Positions 9,178-19,157 of a DNA stretch of 64,000 nt are shown one piece after another. Source of the DNA: CANDOC01 sp965261725 (lineage in GTDB: Bacteria; Pseudomonadota; Gammaproteobacteria; Pseudomonadales; Endozoicomonadaceae); assembly GCA_965261725.1 (NCBI GenBank), contig CBDHDU010000031.1, positions 186,001 to 250,000 of the forward strand, in the 5' to 3' direction. Under the pieces are notes generated by a model. The model did no database searches, had not been told where the DNA came from, and was given only the letters and a program-made list of their open reading frames with translations. The position numbers and the translations under genes were made by a program. Position 1 is the first letter of the stretch. Every line of letters begins with the position of its first letter.

Positions 9178-9633
9178 GTGTTTCGCGGAGTTAATGCAAT
9201 CAACCTCGATGCCAAAGGGCGGCTGGCAATACCAACCCGCTACAGGCAAAGTCTGCGCGATCAGTGTGGCGGACAGGTTGTTGCGACAATTGATACCGAC
9301 GAACCATGCCTGCTGATCTATCCTCTTCCTGCCTGGAACGCCATTCAGGAGAAAATTGAAGCGCTTCCGAGTTTTCACCCGATGACCCGGCGTATTCAAA
9401 GATTACTAATCGGCCATGCAACGGATCTCGATATGGATTCGCAGGGTCGTATTTTATTGCCGCCACTGTTACGCGAGTATGCGGGTTTAACTAAAAAAAC
9501 CATGTTGCTCGGACAGGGTAAGAAATTTGAATTATGGGATGAAGCTCGCTGGGCTGACCGTCGTGATCAGTATCTCGATGAAGCCAGCAACGCTGAAGAA
9601 ACTCCCCTGGAGCTGCAAACGCTGTCGCTGTAA
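9178..9633 (+). CDS. mraZ: Transcriptional regulator MraZ
   Basis: The 151-residue protein consists of two AbrB-like MraZ repeats, each with the DxxGR signature: NLDAKGRLAIPTRYR at the N terminus and DMDSQGRILLPPLLREYAGL in the second half. The start is GTG (GTGTTTCGCGGAG), with GGAGG about 9 bases before it. MraZ represses or tunes the mra promoter through operator repeats, which are visible upstream. It is the first gene of the dcw cluster, and its stop overlaps the rsmH start. Confidence 0.96.
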   Translation: MFRGVNAINLDAKGRLAIPTRYRQSLRDQCGGQVVATIDTDEPCLLIYPLPAWNAIQEKIEALPSFHPMTRRIQRLLIGHATDLDMDSQGRILLPPLLREYAGLTKKTMLLGQGKKFELWDEARWADRRDQYLDEASNAEETPLELQTLSL

Positions 9634-10550
9634 TGAGCCAGAAACTACATACAACCGTCCTGTTGCATGAGGCTGTTGATGCAATGCTGACGAATGAAGC
9701 CGGTTTTTATATTGACGGCACTTTTGGTCGCGGAGGCCATACCCGACTCCTGCTCGACAAGCTTGGGCCTCAAGCTGCCGTGATGGGGGTGGATAAAGAC
9801 CCGAAAGCCATCGCGACCGGAGAAGCGCTGGCGAAAGAAGATAACCGTTTCAGCATTGTGCATGATTCTTTTGCGGAAGTGGGGCGACATATTGATCGCC
9901 CTGTTGATGGCATCCTGCTGGATCTTGGCGTGTCATCGCCACAGCTGGATGAAGGGGAGCGGGGTTTCAGTTTCCTCCGTGATGGACCGCTAGATATGCG
10001 GATGAATCCGACAGCGGGTATGAGTGCAGCAGACTGGTTGAACTCAGCGGATGAAAATGAAATCACCTGGGTGCTGAAAACCTATGGTGAGGAGCGTTTT
10101 GCCCGCCGTATGGCAAGAGCGATCATTGAGCGTCGTCAGGAAGCACCTTTAAAAACGACAGGTGAGCTGGCGAAACTGTTAGCTGAGTCAAACCCGGCCT
10201 GGGAGAAAGGAAAGCATCCGGCAACCCGTTCTTTTCAGGCAATCCGGATTCATATTAACCAGGAACTGGAAGACCTGGAAAAAGCACTGGACCGGATGCT
10301 TGAGTTATTACGCCCGGGTGGTCGGTTGGTCATTATCAGCTTCCACTCACTGGAAGACCGGATGGTTAAGCGTTTTATTCGCGGACATGCACGGGGTGGT
10401 GATTTGCCGCCGGGGTTACCGCTGACCGAAGACCAGATCAAGCGTCGCCTGAAACCGGTGGGGAAAGCCATTCGGGCGACAAAAGAAGAAATTGACGACA
10501 ACCCCCGTTCGCGCAGTGCTGTTATGCGGATAGCAGAAAAAATGGTTTGA
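9633..10550 (+). CDS. rsmH: 16S rRNA m4C1402 methyltransferase RsmH (MraW)
   Basis: The 305-residue protein shows TVLLHEAVDAML, YIDGTFGRGGHTRLLL (SAM-binding glycine loop), DGILLDLGVSSPQLDEGERGFSF and the late ISFHSLEDRMVKRF, all RsmH signatures. It N4-methylates C1402 of 16S rRNA, the same nucleotide whose ribose is methylated by RsmI encoded 1.2 kb upstream. It begins inside the mraZ stop (TAATG), indicating translational coupling. Confidence 0.97.
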   Translation: MSQKLHTTVLLHEAVDAMLTNEAGFYIDGTFGRGGHTRLLLDKLGPQAAVMGVDKDPKAIATGEALAKEDNRFSIVHDSFAEVGRHIDRPVDGILLDLGVSSPQLDEGERGFSFLRDGPLDMRMNPTAGMSAADWLNSADENEITWVLKTYGEERFARRMARAIIERRQEAPLKTTGELAKLLAESNPAWEKGKHPATRSFQAIRIHINQELEDLEKALDRMLELLRPGGRLVIISFHSLEDRMVKRFIRGHARGGDLPPGLPLTEDQIKRRLKPVGKAIRATKEEIDDNPRSRSAVMRIAEKMV

Positions 10551-10556
10551 ATCGGT

Positions 10557-10853
10557 ATGGATCGGACGCCACTGCAGATTCTGTTGCGACACACAAACTT
10601 CATGCTCATCGGTATGAGTTTGCTGGTCATCGTGTCGGCCATTGCTGTTGCTTATACTGCGCATGTTAACCGGATTCTGCAGAACCAACTGCAAACAGAG
10701 CTGAGTGGAAAGAACCGGGCTCAGGTTGAATGGGGGCAGCTGCTATTACAGCATAGTACCCTAACTGCCCCTAGCCGGATTGACCGGCTTGCCAAGGAGG
10801 AGTTGAACATGGAGGTTCCTGGCGTGACTGATACCGTAATGGTAAGACCATGA
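10557..10853 (+). CDS. ftsL: Cell division protein FtsL
   Basis: The 98-residue bitopic membrane protein has a short cytoplasmic N terminus, one membrane segment at about residues 16-36 (FMLIGMSLLVIVSAIAVAYT) and a periplasmic coiled-coil region. FtsL forms a trimer with FtsQ and FtsB that activates FtsWI at the septum. Position between rsmH and ftsI and the overlap with ftsI support the call more than sequence identity, since FtsL is poorly conserved. Confidence 0.9.
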   Translation: MDRTPLQILLRHTNFMLIGMSLLVIVSAIAVAYTAHVNRILQNQLQTELSGKNRAQVEWGQLLLQHSTLTAPSRIDRLAKEELNMEVPGVTDTVMVRP

Positions 10854-12637
10854 ACAATAACAATAAAAGGCGGACATCAAAGAAAAAGGCAGGTACTGCT
10901 CCCTACTATCGTGGGCGGTTTTTCCTGATCTATGCTTTTTTCAGTGTCGTTATTGTTGCTCTGGGCTGGCGTTTGCTCGATCTGCAGGTGCTCGATAATA
11001 GTTTCCTGCAGAATCAGGGTGACAAGCGTTCTGTTCGTTATGAGAGTATCCCGGCTCATCGTGGGGTAATACTTGACCGTAATGGCAAACCGCTGGCTGT
11101 CAGTACCCCTGTTGTAACAATCTGGGCGAATCCAAAGGAGATGCTTGGCGCTAATCTGGAACCTGATGAGCAGCCACCTGCTATTGACTGGCGGGCTCTT
11201 GGTAAAAAGCTTGGTACTGATCCGAAAGGCCTCAGGCAGCGTATTAACCGTTATTCCTCGCGAGACTTTATTTATCTCAAGCGGCAAATGACTCCGGATA
11301 AAGCCGATAGTGTGCTAGCACTGAAGGTGCCGGGCGTTTATCACCTGAACGAATCCCGCCGTTATTATCCTGCCGGAGAGGTTGCAACTCATACCGTTGG
11401 CTTTACCAATGTTGATGATCATGGGCAGGAAGGTCTTGAGCTTGCCTATGATGAATGGCTTGTCGGCAAAGAAGGTCGCCGTCGCACAATAAAAGATCGT
11501 CGGGGGCGTCTGGTACGTGAAGCCGATGTTATAGAAGGCGCATCTCCCGGTAAGGAACTGATGCTCAGTATTGATCTGCGGCTTCAGTATCTGGCGTACC
11601 GGGAATTGAAGAGGGCAGTTCGGGAGCACAACGCCCGCTCTGGTTCGCTGGTTATGGTTGATGTGAAGAGCGGCGAAATTCTGGCGCTGGTTAATCAGCC
11701 TTCATTTAATCCGAATAACCGCAAATCGATTAAACCCTCAGTAATGCGTAACCGGGCGGTGACTGATTTGTTTGAGCCCGGCTCCGTTATTAAACCGTTT
11801 ACAATTGCTGCAGCGCTTGAATCAGGTCGCTATACTCCCGCCACCCAGATCGAAACCACACCCGGTACCATGCGCGTAGGGCGGAATATGGTTCGGGATG
11901 TCAGGAATTACGGGCGTATTGATTTAACAACTGTGCTGGCTAAATCAAGCAATGTCGGAGTCAGCAAGATTGCACTTGATATCGGACATGAATCGCTGCT
12001 TTCCATGTATGAAAGGGTAGGGCTGGGTGCTACCACGGGTGCAGGCTTTCCGGGAGAGAGCGGCGGACAGATACCCCTCCGTGAGCGCTGGAGTTCAATT
12101 GAAACTGCAACGCTGGCATTTGGTTATGGTTTGACCGTGACACCATTACAGCTGGCTCAGGCCTACAGTGTGCTGGCTGCCGGTGGTATTTATCGCCCGG
12201 TAACGCCTTTGAAACGGGATGTGATACCTGAAGGCAAGCGGGTTATGCCGCAGCGAATTGCCGACCAGGTGATGGAAATGACGGAGAAGGTTGTTACCCA
12301 TGGTACCGGGCGGCGTGCAAAGGTACCTTCTTATCTTGTAGCCGGAAAAACCGGCACCGTTAAGAAAGTGGGCGGAGATGGTTACCTTGATAACCGTTAT
12401 GTCGCCAGTTTTGCCGGGTTTGCACCGGTTAATGACCCGCGACTGGTGACGGTTGTTATTCTCGATGATGTTGGTGGCAAAGCTTATTACGGTGGTTTGA
12501 TTGCTGCCCCGGTTTTCTCCAAAGTCACCGGTAGTGCGCTCAGGATAATGGGTGTTCGCCCGGATGAAGTCCCACAGAATGAAAAACGTAATATTGTTGC
12601 TGGAAGCAGTAGGGTTGCCAGTGACAGCAAAGGTTGA
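10850..12637 (+). CDS. ftsI: Septal peptidoglycan transpeptidase FtsI (PBP3)
   Basis: The 595-residue class B penicillin-binding protein has an N-terminal membrane anchor (about residues 24-42), a dimerisation region (RGVILDRNGKPLAVS) and a transpeptidase domain. Its active-site motifs are SVIK (Ser312 nucleophile), SSN and KTGT. It cross-links septal peptidoglycan together with FtsW. The start overlaps the ftsL stop by four bases. Length is typical for gammaproteobacterial PBP3. Confidence 0.97.
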   Translation: MNNNNKRRTSKKKAGTAPYYRGRFFLIYAFFSVVIVALGWRLLDLQVLDNSFLQNQGDKRSVRYESIPAHRGVILDRNGKPLAVSTPVVTIWANPKEMLGANLEPDEQPPAIDWRALGKKLGTDPKGLRQRINRYSSRDFIYLKRQMTPDKADSVLALKVPGVYHLNESRRYYPAGEVATHTVGFTNVDDHGQEGLELAYDEWLVGKEGRRRTIKDRRGRLVREADVIEGASPGKELMLSIDLRLQYLAYRELKRAVREHNARSGSLVMVDVKSGEILALVNQPSFNPNNRKSIKPSVMRNRAVTDLFEPGSVIKPFTIAAALESGRYTPATQIETTPGTMRVGRNMVRDVRNYGRIDLTTVLAKSSNVGVSKIALDIGHESLLSMYERVGLGATTGAGFPGESGGQIPLRERWSSIETATLAFGYGLTVTPLQLAQAYSVLAAGGIYRPVTPLKRDVIPEGKRVMPQRIADQVMEMTEKVVTHGTGRRAKVPSYLVAGKTGTVKKVGGDGYLDNRYVASFAGFAPVNDPRLVTVVILDDVGGKAYYGGLIAAPVFSKVTGSALRIMGVRPDEVPQNEKRNIVAGSSRVASDSKG

Positions 12638-12646
12638 AGTATCAGT

Positions 12647-14146
12647 ATGACAGAGCAGCCACATCAGTATTCAGTTGATCAGTTGTTACAGGCTGCCGGT
12701 TTACCGGAAATTGATGACAAAAATATCGTGCGAGATCTTGCAATAGACAGTCGTCAGGTTGTTCCTGGCAGCCTGTTTATTGCGATGCCCGGTGCCACTG
12801 TTGATGGCAGGCAGTATATTGCTGATGCCGTCAGGCGTGGTGCTGTTGCAGTATTAGCTGAAGCATCGGGTGCTTCACCTGAGATGTTATCAGATGCGAA
12901 GGTGCATGCTGTTGCGGATTTACGTTCGAGAGCAGGGCTAATTGCTGACCGGTTCTTTGGTAAGCCATCGCAGCAACTTAAAGTGATAGGTGTTACCGGA
13001 ACCAATGGTAAAAGCTCAACCTGTCATTTTATCAGTCAGCTACTTCAGCTTGCTGGTGAATCATGTGCCTTGATGGGAACCCTTGGTCAGGGGTATCTTG
13101 ATAACCTGACCCCCATGCTGAATACCACGGCAGATGTTTTGAGTATTCAGCGTTATCTGCATCAGCTGAGTCAGGCTGGCTGCAAATGGCTGGCGATGGA
13201 AGTATCGTCCCATGGTCTGGAGCAGAGCAGGGTTTCTGGCGTTGAGTTTTCCACCGCAGTATTTACCAATTTGAGTCGTGATCATCTGGATTATCATGGC
13301 TCGATGGATGATTACGCGCGGGCAAAAATGAAACTGTTTGCTGAACATAAAGTTCAGCGTGCGGTTATTAATCTTGATGATGAGCGTGCTGAAGAAGCGC
13401 TTGACGCGGCGCGTAATGTGCCGCAGAGACTGACTTTCAGTCTGGAAAATATCAAAGCTGATCTGAGTGTTACCGGTCTGCGTTTTACTCAGCAGGGTAT
13501 GAGAGCAGTTATTAATACGCCTTGGGGTTGTCAGGAAATTAATACGCCGTTGCTGGGAGCGTTTAATCTCAGCAACCTGCTGGCAGCAATCGGTGTAATG
13601 TTGCTTGAAGGTTTTGATCTTAAAGCTTTGGCGGTTTGGGCAGGCAAACTACAGACTGTCCCCGGACGTCTTCAAAGTCAGGGTGGCGGTAGATTGCCTC
13701 AGGTGATTGTTGATTATGCGCATACGCCTGATGCACTTCGCAGTGCGCTGGGTGCTTTGCGTGCACATACGACAGGTCCGCTGACTTGTATTTTTGGTTG
13801 TGGTGGTGATCGTGATCGTGGCAAACGCCCATTGATGCTGGGAGCAGCTTTGGCGTGTGCGGATCATGTCGTGCTGACCAGTGATAATCCTCGCACGGAA
13901 GACCCGGAGAGGATTATTAATGATGCGCTTGTGGGTGTGCCTGAAGCAGCGCGCAACCGGGTGAAAGTGTGTGTTGATCGCCGTGGTGCAATTGCATCCA
14001 CTATTGACGCTGCTAACCCGGGGGACGTGGTGCTGGTAGCGGGTAAAGGCCATGAAGATTATCAGGAAATCAATGGGCAGCGCTTTCCTTTTGATGACCG
14101 GGATGAAGTGAAAACTGCACTTGAGAGGTATAAACATGCTGGGTGA
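12647..14146 (+). CDS. murE: UDP-MurNAc-L-Ala-D-Glu:meso-DAP ligase MurE
   Basis: The 499-residue Mur ligase has the ATP loop GVTGTNGKSS, the carbamylated-Lys region and the DNPRTED motif near the C-terminal domain. DNPR marks meso-diaminopimelate specificity, so the wall should be the A1-gamma Gram-negative type. It catalyses the third amino-acid addition to the UDP-MurNAc peptide in the cytoplasm. It follows ftsI by nine bases and overlaps the murF start. Confidence 0.97.
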   Translation: MTEQPHQYSVDQLLQAAGLPEIDDKNIVRDLAIDSRQVVPGSLFIAMPGATVDGRQYIADAVRRGAVAVLAEASGASPEMLSDAKVHAVADLRSRAGLIADRFFGKPSQQLKVIGVTGTNGKSSTCHFISQLLQLAGESCALMGTLGQGYLDNLTPMLNTTADVLSIQRYLHQLSQAGCKWLAMEVSSHGLEQSRVSGVEFSTAVFTNLSRDHLDYHGSMDDYARAKMKLFAEHKVQRAVINLDDERAEEALDAARNVPQRLTFSLENIKADLSVTGLRFTQQGMRAVINTPWGCQEINTPLLGAFNLSNLLAAIGVMLLEGFDLKALAVWAGKLQTVPGRLQSQGGGRLPQVIVDYAHTPDALRSALGALRAHTTGPLTCIFGCGGDRDRGKRPLMLGAALACADHVVLTSDNPRTEDPERIINDALVGVPEAARNRVKVCVDRRGAIASTIDAANPGDVVLVAGKGHEDYQEINGQRFPFDDRDEVKTALERYKHAG

Positions 14147-15515
14147 AGTGACTCTGGGTGATTTGCAGAGTGTCCTGAGTGCCCGCCTTGTTGGCAGTAG
14201 TGTTACTGTGTCCGGTATATCAACCGATACCCGCACTGTGCAGCCGGGTAATCTTTACGTTGCTCTGGTCGGCCCTAATTTTGACGGGCATAACTTTGCT
14301 GCGCAGGCGGAAGAACGTGGAGCAAAGGCCGTCGTTGTTAGCAATAAACAGGATAATTTGACGATACCGCAGTTGGTTGTTGCTGATACCCGTATTGCTT
14401 ATGGGCAGATCGGTGCCTGGAATCGTGATCGGTTTTCGGGGCCTGTTGTTGGTATTACCGGTAGCAGTGGTAAAACCTCGGTTAAGGAAATGGTGGCTGC
14501 CATTCTGTCGCTGTCAGGATCGACGCTGGCGACAGAGGCGAACCTGAATAACGATATTGGTACTCCTTTGACGTTAAGCAGAATCAATGATGAGCATCGC
14601 TATGCCGTGGTTGAGCTTGGAACCAATGCGCCGGGCGAAATCGCGTATATTGCTAATCTGGCTCGTCCTGATGTTGCCGTAATTAATAATGCTTCTGCTG
14701 CGCATCTGGAAAAGCTGGGTAGTGTGGCGGGTGTCGCCAAAGAGAAGGGTGATCTGCTGGACGGCTTGAAGAGTGAGGGCGTTGCTGTTCTTAACCGGGA
14801 TGATCAGTTTTTTGATGAGTGGCGTACCCGGGCACTCTCAAAACTGTCAAGAACGGTTAGAAGTTTCTCATTAACTGATATGCGTGCTGATGCCCGTGCC
14901 AGTGATATTGCTTTCACGGGCGAGGGTATGAAGTTTAAATTGTGGCTTGAAAACCAGAATATTGATATAACCCTTCCGCTTTTGGGACAGCATCAGGTCA
15001 GTAATGCGCTGGCGGCCACATTGGTAACAACGTCGCTGGGTATTTCGCTGCAACAGGTCGCAGCCGGGCTTGCCTCGATAGTACCTGTTCGCCGTCGTGG
15101 ACGCCGTTACCGACTGGATAATGATGTTGTTGTTATAGACGACAGCTATAACGCAAACCCGGCTTCATCGCTGGCGGCGATTGATGTGCTGGCTCAGATG
15201 CCGGGTCCAAAAATGCTGGTGATGGGTGATATGCGAGAGCTGGCATCTGAATCTGAAAATGCCCACAGGTCTGTAGGGCAGCATGCGCGTGCCTCCGGCA
15301 TTGAGAAAATATTCACACTGGGCAGTATGACCCGTTTCAGCTGTGAGGCATACGGTGATGGAGCCGAAGGTTTTGATGATCATGCCAGCCTGATTGGTCG
15401 GGTAAAAGAGCAGTTGCAGGATGTTTCTACTGTTTTGGTAAAAGGCTCATTAAGTATGCAAATGAATAAGGTTGTCGAGGCCATGGTTGGCCCGGCATAT
15501 TTGGAGAAAGACTGA
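14136..15515 (+). CDS. murF: UDP-MurNAc-tripeptide:D-Ala-D-Ala ligase MurF
   Basis: The start is placed at ATG 14136, after GAGAGG and overlapping the murE stop; an in-frame TTG at 14121 would add five residues. The ~459-residue protein has the ATP loop GITGSSGKTS, the adenine/substrate segment ATEANLNNDIGTPLTLSR and DDSYNANPAS. It adds D-Ala-D-Ala, the product of Ddl encoded later in the cluster, to complete the pentapeptide. Confidence 0.96.
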   Translation: MLGEVTLGDLQSVLSARLVGSSVTVSGISTDTRTVQPGNLYVALVGPNFDGHNFAAQAEERGAKAVVVSNKQDNLTIPQLVVADTRIAYGQIGAWNRDRFSGPVVGITGSSGKTSVKEMVAAILSLSGSTLATEANLNNDIGTPLTLSRINDEHRYAVVELGTNAPGEIAYIANLARPDVAVINNASAAHLEKLGSVAGVAKEKGDLLDGLKSEGVAVLNRDDQFFDEWRTRALSKLSRTVRSFSLTDMRADARASDIAFTGEGMKFKLWLENQNIDITLPLLGQHQVSNALAATLVTTSLGISLQQVAAGLASIVPVRRRGRRYRLDNDVVVIDDSYNANPASSLAAIDVLAQMPGPKMLVMGDMRELASESENAHRSVGQHARASGIEKIFTLGSMTRFSCEAYGDGAEGFDDHASLIGRVKEQLQDVSTVLVKGSLSMQMNKVVEAMVGPAYLEKD

Positions 15516-15517
15516 CT

Positions 15518-16603
15518 ATGCTCTACTGGCTGGCGGATTACCTGACCCAGTATTACAGCGGCTTCGGGCTGTTTAAATACCTTACTTTCCGGGCGATTCT
15601 CGGAGTGTTGACTTCTCTCGGGCTTTGCCTGTGGATTGGTCCTTATATGATTCGCAAGCTCAGTTACCACCAGATTGGTCAGGCCGTGCGCGATGATGGT
15701 CCGCAATCTCACTTAAGCAAGGCCGGAACCCCAACAATGGGCGGAGCCCTGATTCTGGTTGTGTTGGCAGTCAGTACTTTATTGTGGGCGAATCTTTCCA
15801 ATCGTTATGTCTGGGTTGTGATGCTTGTCACTGCTGTTTTTGGCATTGTTGGCTGGGTGGATGATTATCGCAAGGTGGTGGAAAAGGACTCGCGGGGACT
15901 ACCGGCTCGCTGGAAGTTTTTCTGGCAGTCTGTCGCAGGTCTTGGTGCTGCTGTATTTCTTTATGTGACCGCTAAAGGCACCGCTGAAGTTCAGTTGATT
16001 ATGCCGTTCTTTAAGAATTTTTCATTTATCCTGGGACCTGTCGCATTTATTGTGCTGTCGTATCTGATGATTGTGGGTACGAGTAATGCGGTTAACCTGA
16101 CCGATGGTCTGGATGGTTTGGCGATTATGCCAACCGTACTGGTTTCGGGTGCTTTGGCGGTGTTTGCTTATCTCAGTGGTAATGTGAATTTTGCCAGCTA
16201 TCTGCATATTCCTTACATCGCAGGTGCAGGTGAATTGGTGGTGTTCTGTGGGGCGCTTGCGGGAGCAGGACTTGGATTCCTCTGGTTTAATACATACCCT
16301 GCGCAGGTGTTCATGGGGGATGTCGGCGCGCTGGCGCTGGGGGCAGCACTGGGTGTGATCTCGGTGATTGTTCGCCAGGAAATTGTTCTATTGATTATGG
16401 GAGGGGTTTTTGTGATAGAAACCGCTTCCGTGATTTTGCAGGTCGGTTCATTCAAGATGACCGGTCGTCGTATATTCCGGATGGCTCCCTTACATCATCA
16501 TTATGAGTTAAAAGGCTGGCCGGAGCCGCGGGTTATCGTCCGCTTCTGGATTATCACACTGGTGCTGGTACTGATTGGTCTGGCAACACTAAAGGTACGT
16601 TAA
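15518..16603 (+). CDS. mraY: Phospho-MurNAc-pentapeptide translocase MraY
   Basis: The 361-residue protein has about ten membrane segments and the family's acidic and His motifs: KAGTPTMGG, GWVDDYRKV, NAVNLTDGLDGLA, FMGDVGALALG and PLHHHYELKGWPE. It transfers phospho-MurNAc-pentapeptide to undecaprenyl phosphate to make lipid I at the inner membrane. It lies between murF and murD with only a few bases of spacing. Confidence 0.98.
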   Translation: MLYWLADYLTQYYSGFGLFKYLTFRAILGVLTSLGLCLWIGPYMIRKLSYHQIGQAVRDDGPQSHLSKAGTPTMGGALILVVLAVSTLLWANLSNRYVWVVMLVTAVFGIVGWVDDYRKVVEKDSRGLPARWKFFWQSVAGLGAAVFLYVTAKGTAEVQLIMPFFKNFSFILGPVAFIVLSYLMIVGTSNAVNLTDGLDGLAIMPTVLVSGALAVFAYLSGNVNFASYLHIPYIAGAGELVVFCGALAGAGLGFLWFNTYPAQVFMGDVGALALGAALGVISVIVRQEIVLLIMGGVFVIETASVILQVGSFKMTGRRIFRMAPLHHHYELKGWPEPRVIVRFWIITLVLVLIGLATLKVR

Positions 16604-16615
16604 GGGGAGCGAACC

Positions 16616-17983
16616 GTGCAGCTGGTTGGTACAGATAGGTCTCGTATTGTTGTCGGGTTGGGTAAGTCCGGGTTGTCCTGTGCCCGTTATTTGTACCGTC
16701 AGGGAATGCCGTTTGCTGTCGTTGATAGTCGCACATCTCCTCCGGGGGTGGAGGAGGTGGCGGCAGAAATGCCTGATGTCCCGGTATACACCGGCAGTTT
16801 TGAATGTCCTGCTCTGGAGAATGCTGCCGAGCTGATTATGAGTCCGGGCGTGGCGCTTGCCAATCCATCTATAGCGGCTGCTATTTCAAACGGGGCATCT
16901 GTTGCTGGTGATATTGAATTGTTTGCCAGGGCTTTGGCTGAGCGTGAAGTCGATGCGCCTGTTGTTGCTATTACCGGTTCGAATGGCAAAAGCACGGTGA
17001 CAACGCTGGTGGGCGAAATGGCTGCGGCTGCAGGTTTGAATGTTGCTGTTGGTGGTAATATCGGAACCCCTGTCCTTGAGTTGCTGGATCGGGATGCGGA
17101 CATTTATGTCCTTGAGTTATCCAGTTTTCAGCTGGAGACGACCTTTTCTTTAAAGCCTGCGGTTGCGACTGTTTTAAATATTTCTGCAGACCATATGGAT
17201 CGCTATCCCAGTTTGCTTGAATATCAGCAAAGTAAGCAGCGAATTTATCGTCAGTGTGCCTCCGCTGTTTATAACCGGGATGATGTGTTAACTCAGCCGC
17301 TAGTCCCTGATTCGACACCCCGAACTCGTTTTACGCTGGATAAGCCTGATCTGAATGACTTTGGCTTGCTGAATGATGGAGAAGCCCTCTGGATTGCCTA
17401 TGGTCAGGAAAAGTTGCTTGATACTGCAGAGTTAAAACTAAAAGGTCTGCACAACTATGCCAATGCGCTGGCGGCATTAGCTATTGGTTCAGCGCTGAAA
17501 TTTCCTCTGGATAAAATGCTGGGTGTGCTGCGTGATTTTTCAGGCTTGGAACATCGTTGTCAGTGGGTAGGGGAGCGCGATGGTGTCACCTACTTTAATG
17601 ACTCCAAGGCAACGAATCCGGGCGCTGCGATTGCGGCGTTGGACGGTTTGGGTTCATCAATCCCTGGTAAAGTGGTACTGATAGCAGGTGGCGATGGCAA
17701 AGGAGCTGATTTCTCTCCTATGCATGACGCTCTTGAACAGCATGCGCGACAGTTGATTTTGATTGGCCGTGATGCCGAAAGGATTCAGCAAGTTGCGCCG
17801 TCTGCCTTGAATTGCGCTCGCGCAGAAAATATGACACAAGCTGTTGAACTGGCGAGTAAAGCTGCTCTTTCTGGTGATGCGGTGTTGCTCGCGCCTGCCT
17901 GCGCCAGTTTTGATATGTATAAAAATTTCGAAGACCGGGGGCATGTATTTTGCAGTGCCGTGAGGCAGGTGTTGCATGCTTGA
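16616..17983 (+). CDS. murD: UDP-MurNAc-L-Ala:D-Glu ligase MurD
   Basis: The GTG start follows GGGGAG at good spacing. The 455-residue protein carries a Rossmann-like N domain (IVVGLGKSGLSCARYL), the ATP loop AITGSNGKST, NISADHMDRY and FNDSKATNPGA. It adds D-glutamate to UDP-MurNAc-L-alanine in the cytoplasm. The stop overlaps the ftsW start by eight bases. Confidence 0.97.
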   Translation: MQLVGTDRSRIVVGLGKSGLSCARYLYRQGMPFAVVDSRTSPPGVEEVAAEMPDVPVYTGSFECPALENAAELIMSPGVALANPSIAAAISNGASVAGDIELFARALAEREVDAPVVAITGSNGKSTVTTLVGEMAAAAGLNVAVGGNIGTPVLELLDRDADIYVLELSSFQLETTFSLKPAVATVLNISADHMDRYPSLLEYQQSKQRIYRQCASAVYNRDDVLTQPLVPDSTPRTRFTLDKPDLNDFGLLNDGEALWIAYGQEKLLDTAELKLKGLHNYANALAALAIGSALKFPLDKMLGVLRDFSGLEHRCQWVGERDGVTYFNDSKATNPGAAIAALDGLGSSIPGKVVLIAGGDGKGADFSPMHDALEQHARQLILIGRDAERIQQVAPSALNCARAENMTQAVELASKAALSGDAVLLAPACASFDMYKNFEDRGHVFCSAVRQVLHA

Positions 17984-19157
17984 CCTGAAACTGTTGCCGG
18001 GGCGTCTTTCATTTAAATGGGACTCTCAGCAGGATGTTTCTGCGCCACTGGATTTCTGGTTACTGGGTGTTACTTTTACCGTGCTGTCGCTGGGGTTGAT
18101 TATGGTCGCCTCAGCATCGACAGAAATGGCATCGAATCCTCTTTACTACACCTTCCGGCAGACGTTGTTTGTTGTTATGGGCTGCGTTGCTTTGCTTGCG
18201 GTCATGACGATTGAAATGCGGGAATGGGAACGTTTCAGTTGGGTGTCTCTGCTTTTTTCTCTGGGGTTGCTATTTCTGGTGCTGCTGATTGGCCGAGAGG
18301 TCAATGGTAGTGTGCGCTGGATTCCTCTCGGTATTTTTAATTTGCAGGCTTCCGAAGTTGCCAAGATAGGTATTGTCGTTTTTATGGCGGCTTATCTGGT
18401 CCGAAGGCGTGATGAAGTGCGCAGTCGCTGGCGGGGCTTCCTCAAACCCATGGGGATCATGAGCATCGCGTCTGTACTGCTATTGCTTGAGCCTGACTTT
18501 GGTGCTTTGGTCGTACTCATGGCTGCTGTGCTGGGGATGATTTTTCTTGCGGGTGCCCCGCTGTTTCAATATCTGATTTTAATGATTGTCAGCCTGTTAG
18601 CTGGTATAGCCATTCTGCTGACACAGGCATATCGTGTTGAGCGGTTGAAAACCTATTTAGATCCCTGGGCGCATCAGTTTGACAGTGGTTATCAGCTAAC
18701 GCAGTCACTGATTGCTTTCGGGCGTGGTGAATGGTTTGGTGAAGGGTTGGGGAACAGTATTCAGAAACTGTTCTACCTGCCGGAAGCACATACTGATTTT
18801 GTGCTTGCGGTGCTGGCTGAAGAGCTGGGTCTTGTGGGCTGTATCTTGCTGCTGGGCATGTTGATGTTTATTGCTTTGCGAGCGTTACATATCGGCAATC
18901 TGGCGGAGCGTGCAGGGCAGTATTTTTCGGCTTATATCGCATACGGCATCGGGTTTCTTATCGGGGGGCAGGTAACCATTAATATGGGTGTGAACACCGG
19001 GTTACTGCCAACCAAGGGTCTGGCGCTGCCGCTGGTGAGTTATGGTGGTAGTAGTATGGTGATGAGTTGCCTGGCGGTAGGTTTATTGTTGCGAATAGAT
19101 TATGAGCGTCGTTGTCTGGTGAGGCAAAAGCAGCGCAGGGAGGCTTCAAATGACTAA
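17976..19157 (+). CDS. ftsW: Septal peptidoglycan glycosyltransferase FtsW
   Basis: The 393-residue SEDS-family protein has about ten membrane spans. Conserved stretches are REVNGSVRWIPLGIFNLQASEVAKIGIVVFMAAY, LLLEPDFGALVVL, and GLLPTKGLALPLVSYGGSSMVMSCLAVGLLL near the end. FtsW polymerises lipid II at the division site with FtsI as partner. It overlaps murD upstream and murG downstream, so its translation is coupled to both. Confidence 0.97.
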   Translation: MLDLKLLPGRLSFKWDSQQDVSAPLDFWLLGVTFTVLSLGLIMVASASTEMASNPLYYTFRQTLFVVMGCVALLAVMTIEMREWERFSWVSLLFSLGLLFLVLLIGREVNGSVRWIPLGIFNLQASEVAKIGIVVFMAAYLVRRRDEVRSRWRGFLKPMGIMSIASVLLLLEPDFGALVVLMAAVLGMIFLAGAPLFQYLILMIVSLLAGIAILLTQAYRVERLKTYLDPWAHQFDSGYQLTQSLIAFGRGEWFGEGLGNSIQKLFYLPEAHTDFVLAVLAEELGLVGCILLLGMLMFIALRALHIGNLAERAGQYFSAYIAYGIGFLIGGQVTINMGVNTGLLPTKGLALPLVSYGGSSMVMSCLAVGLLLRIDYERRCLVRQKQRREASND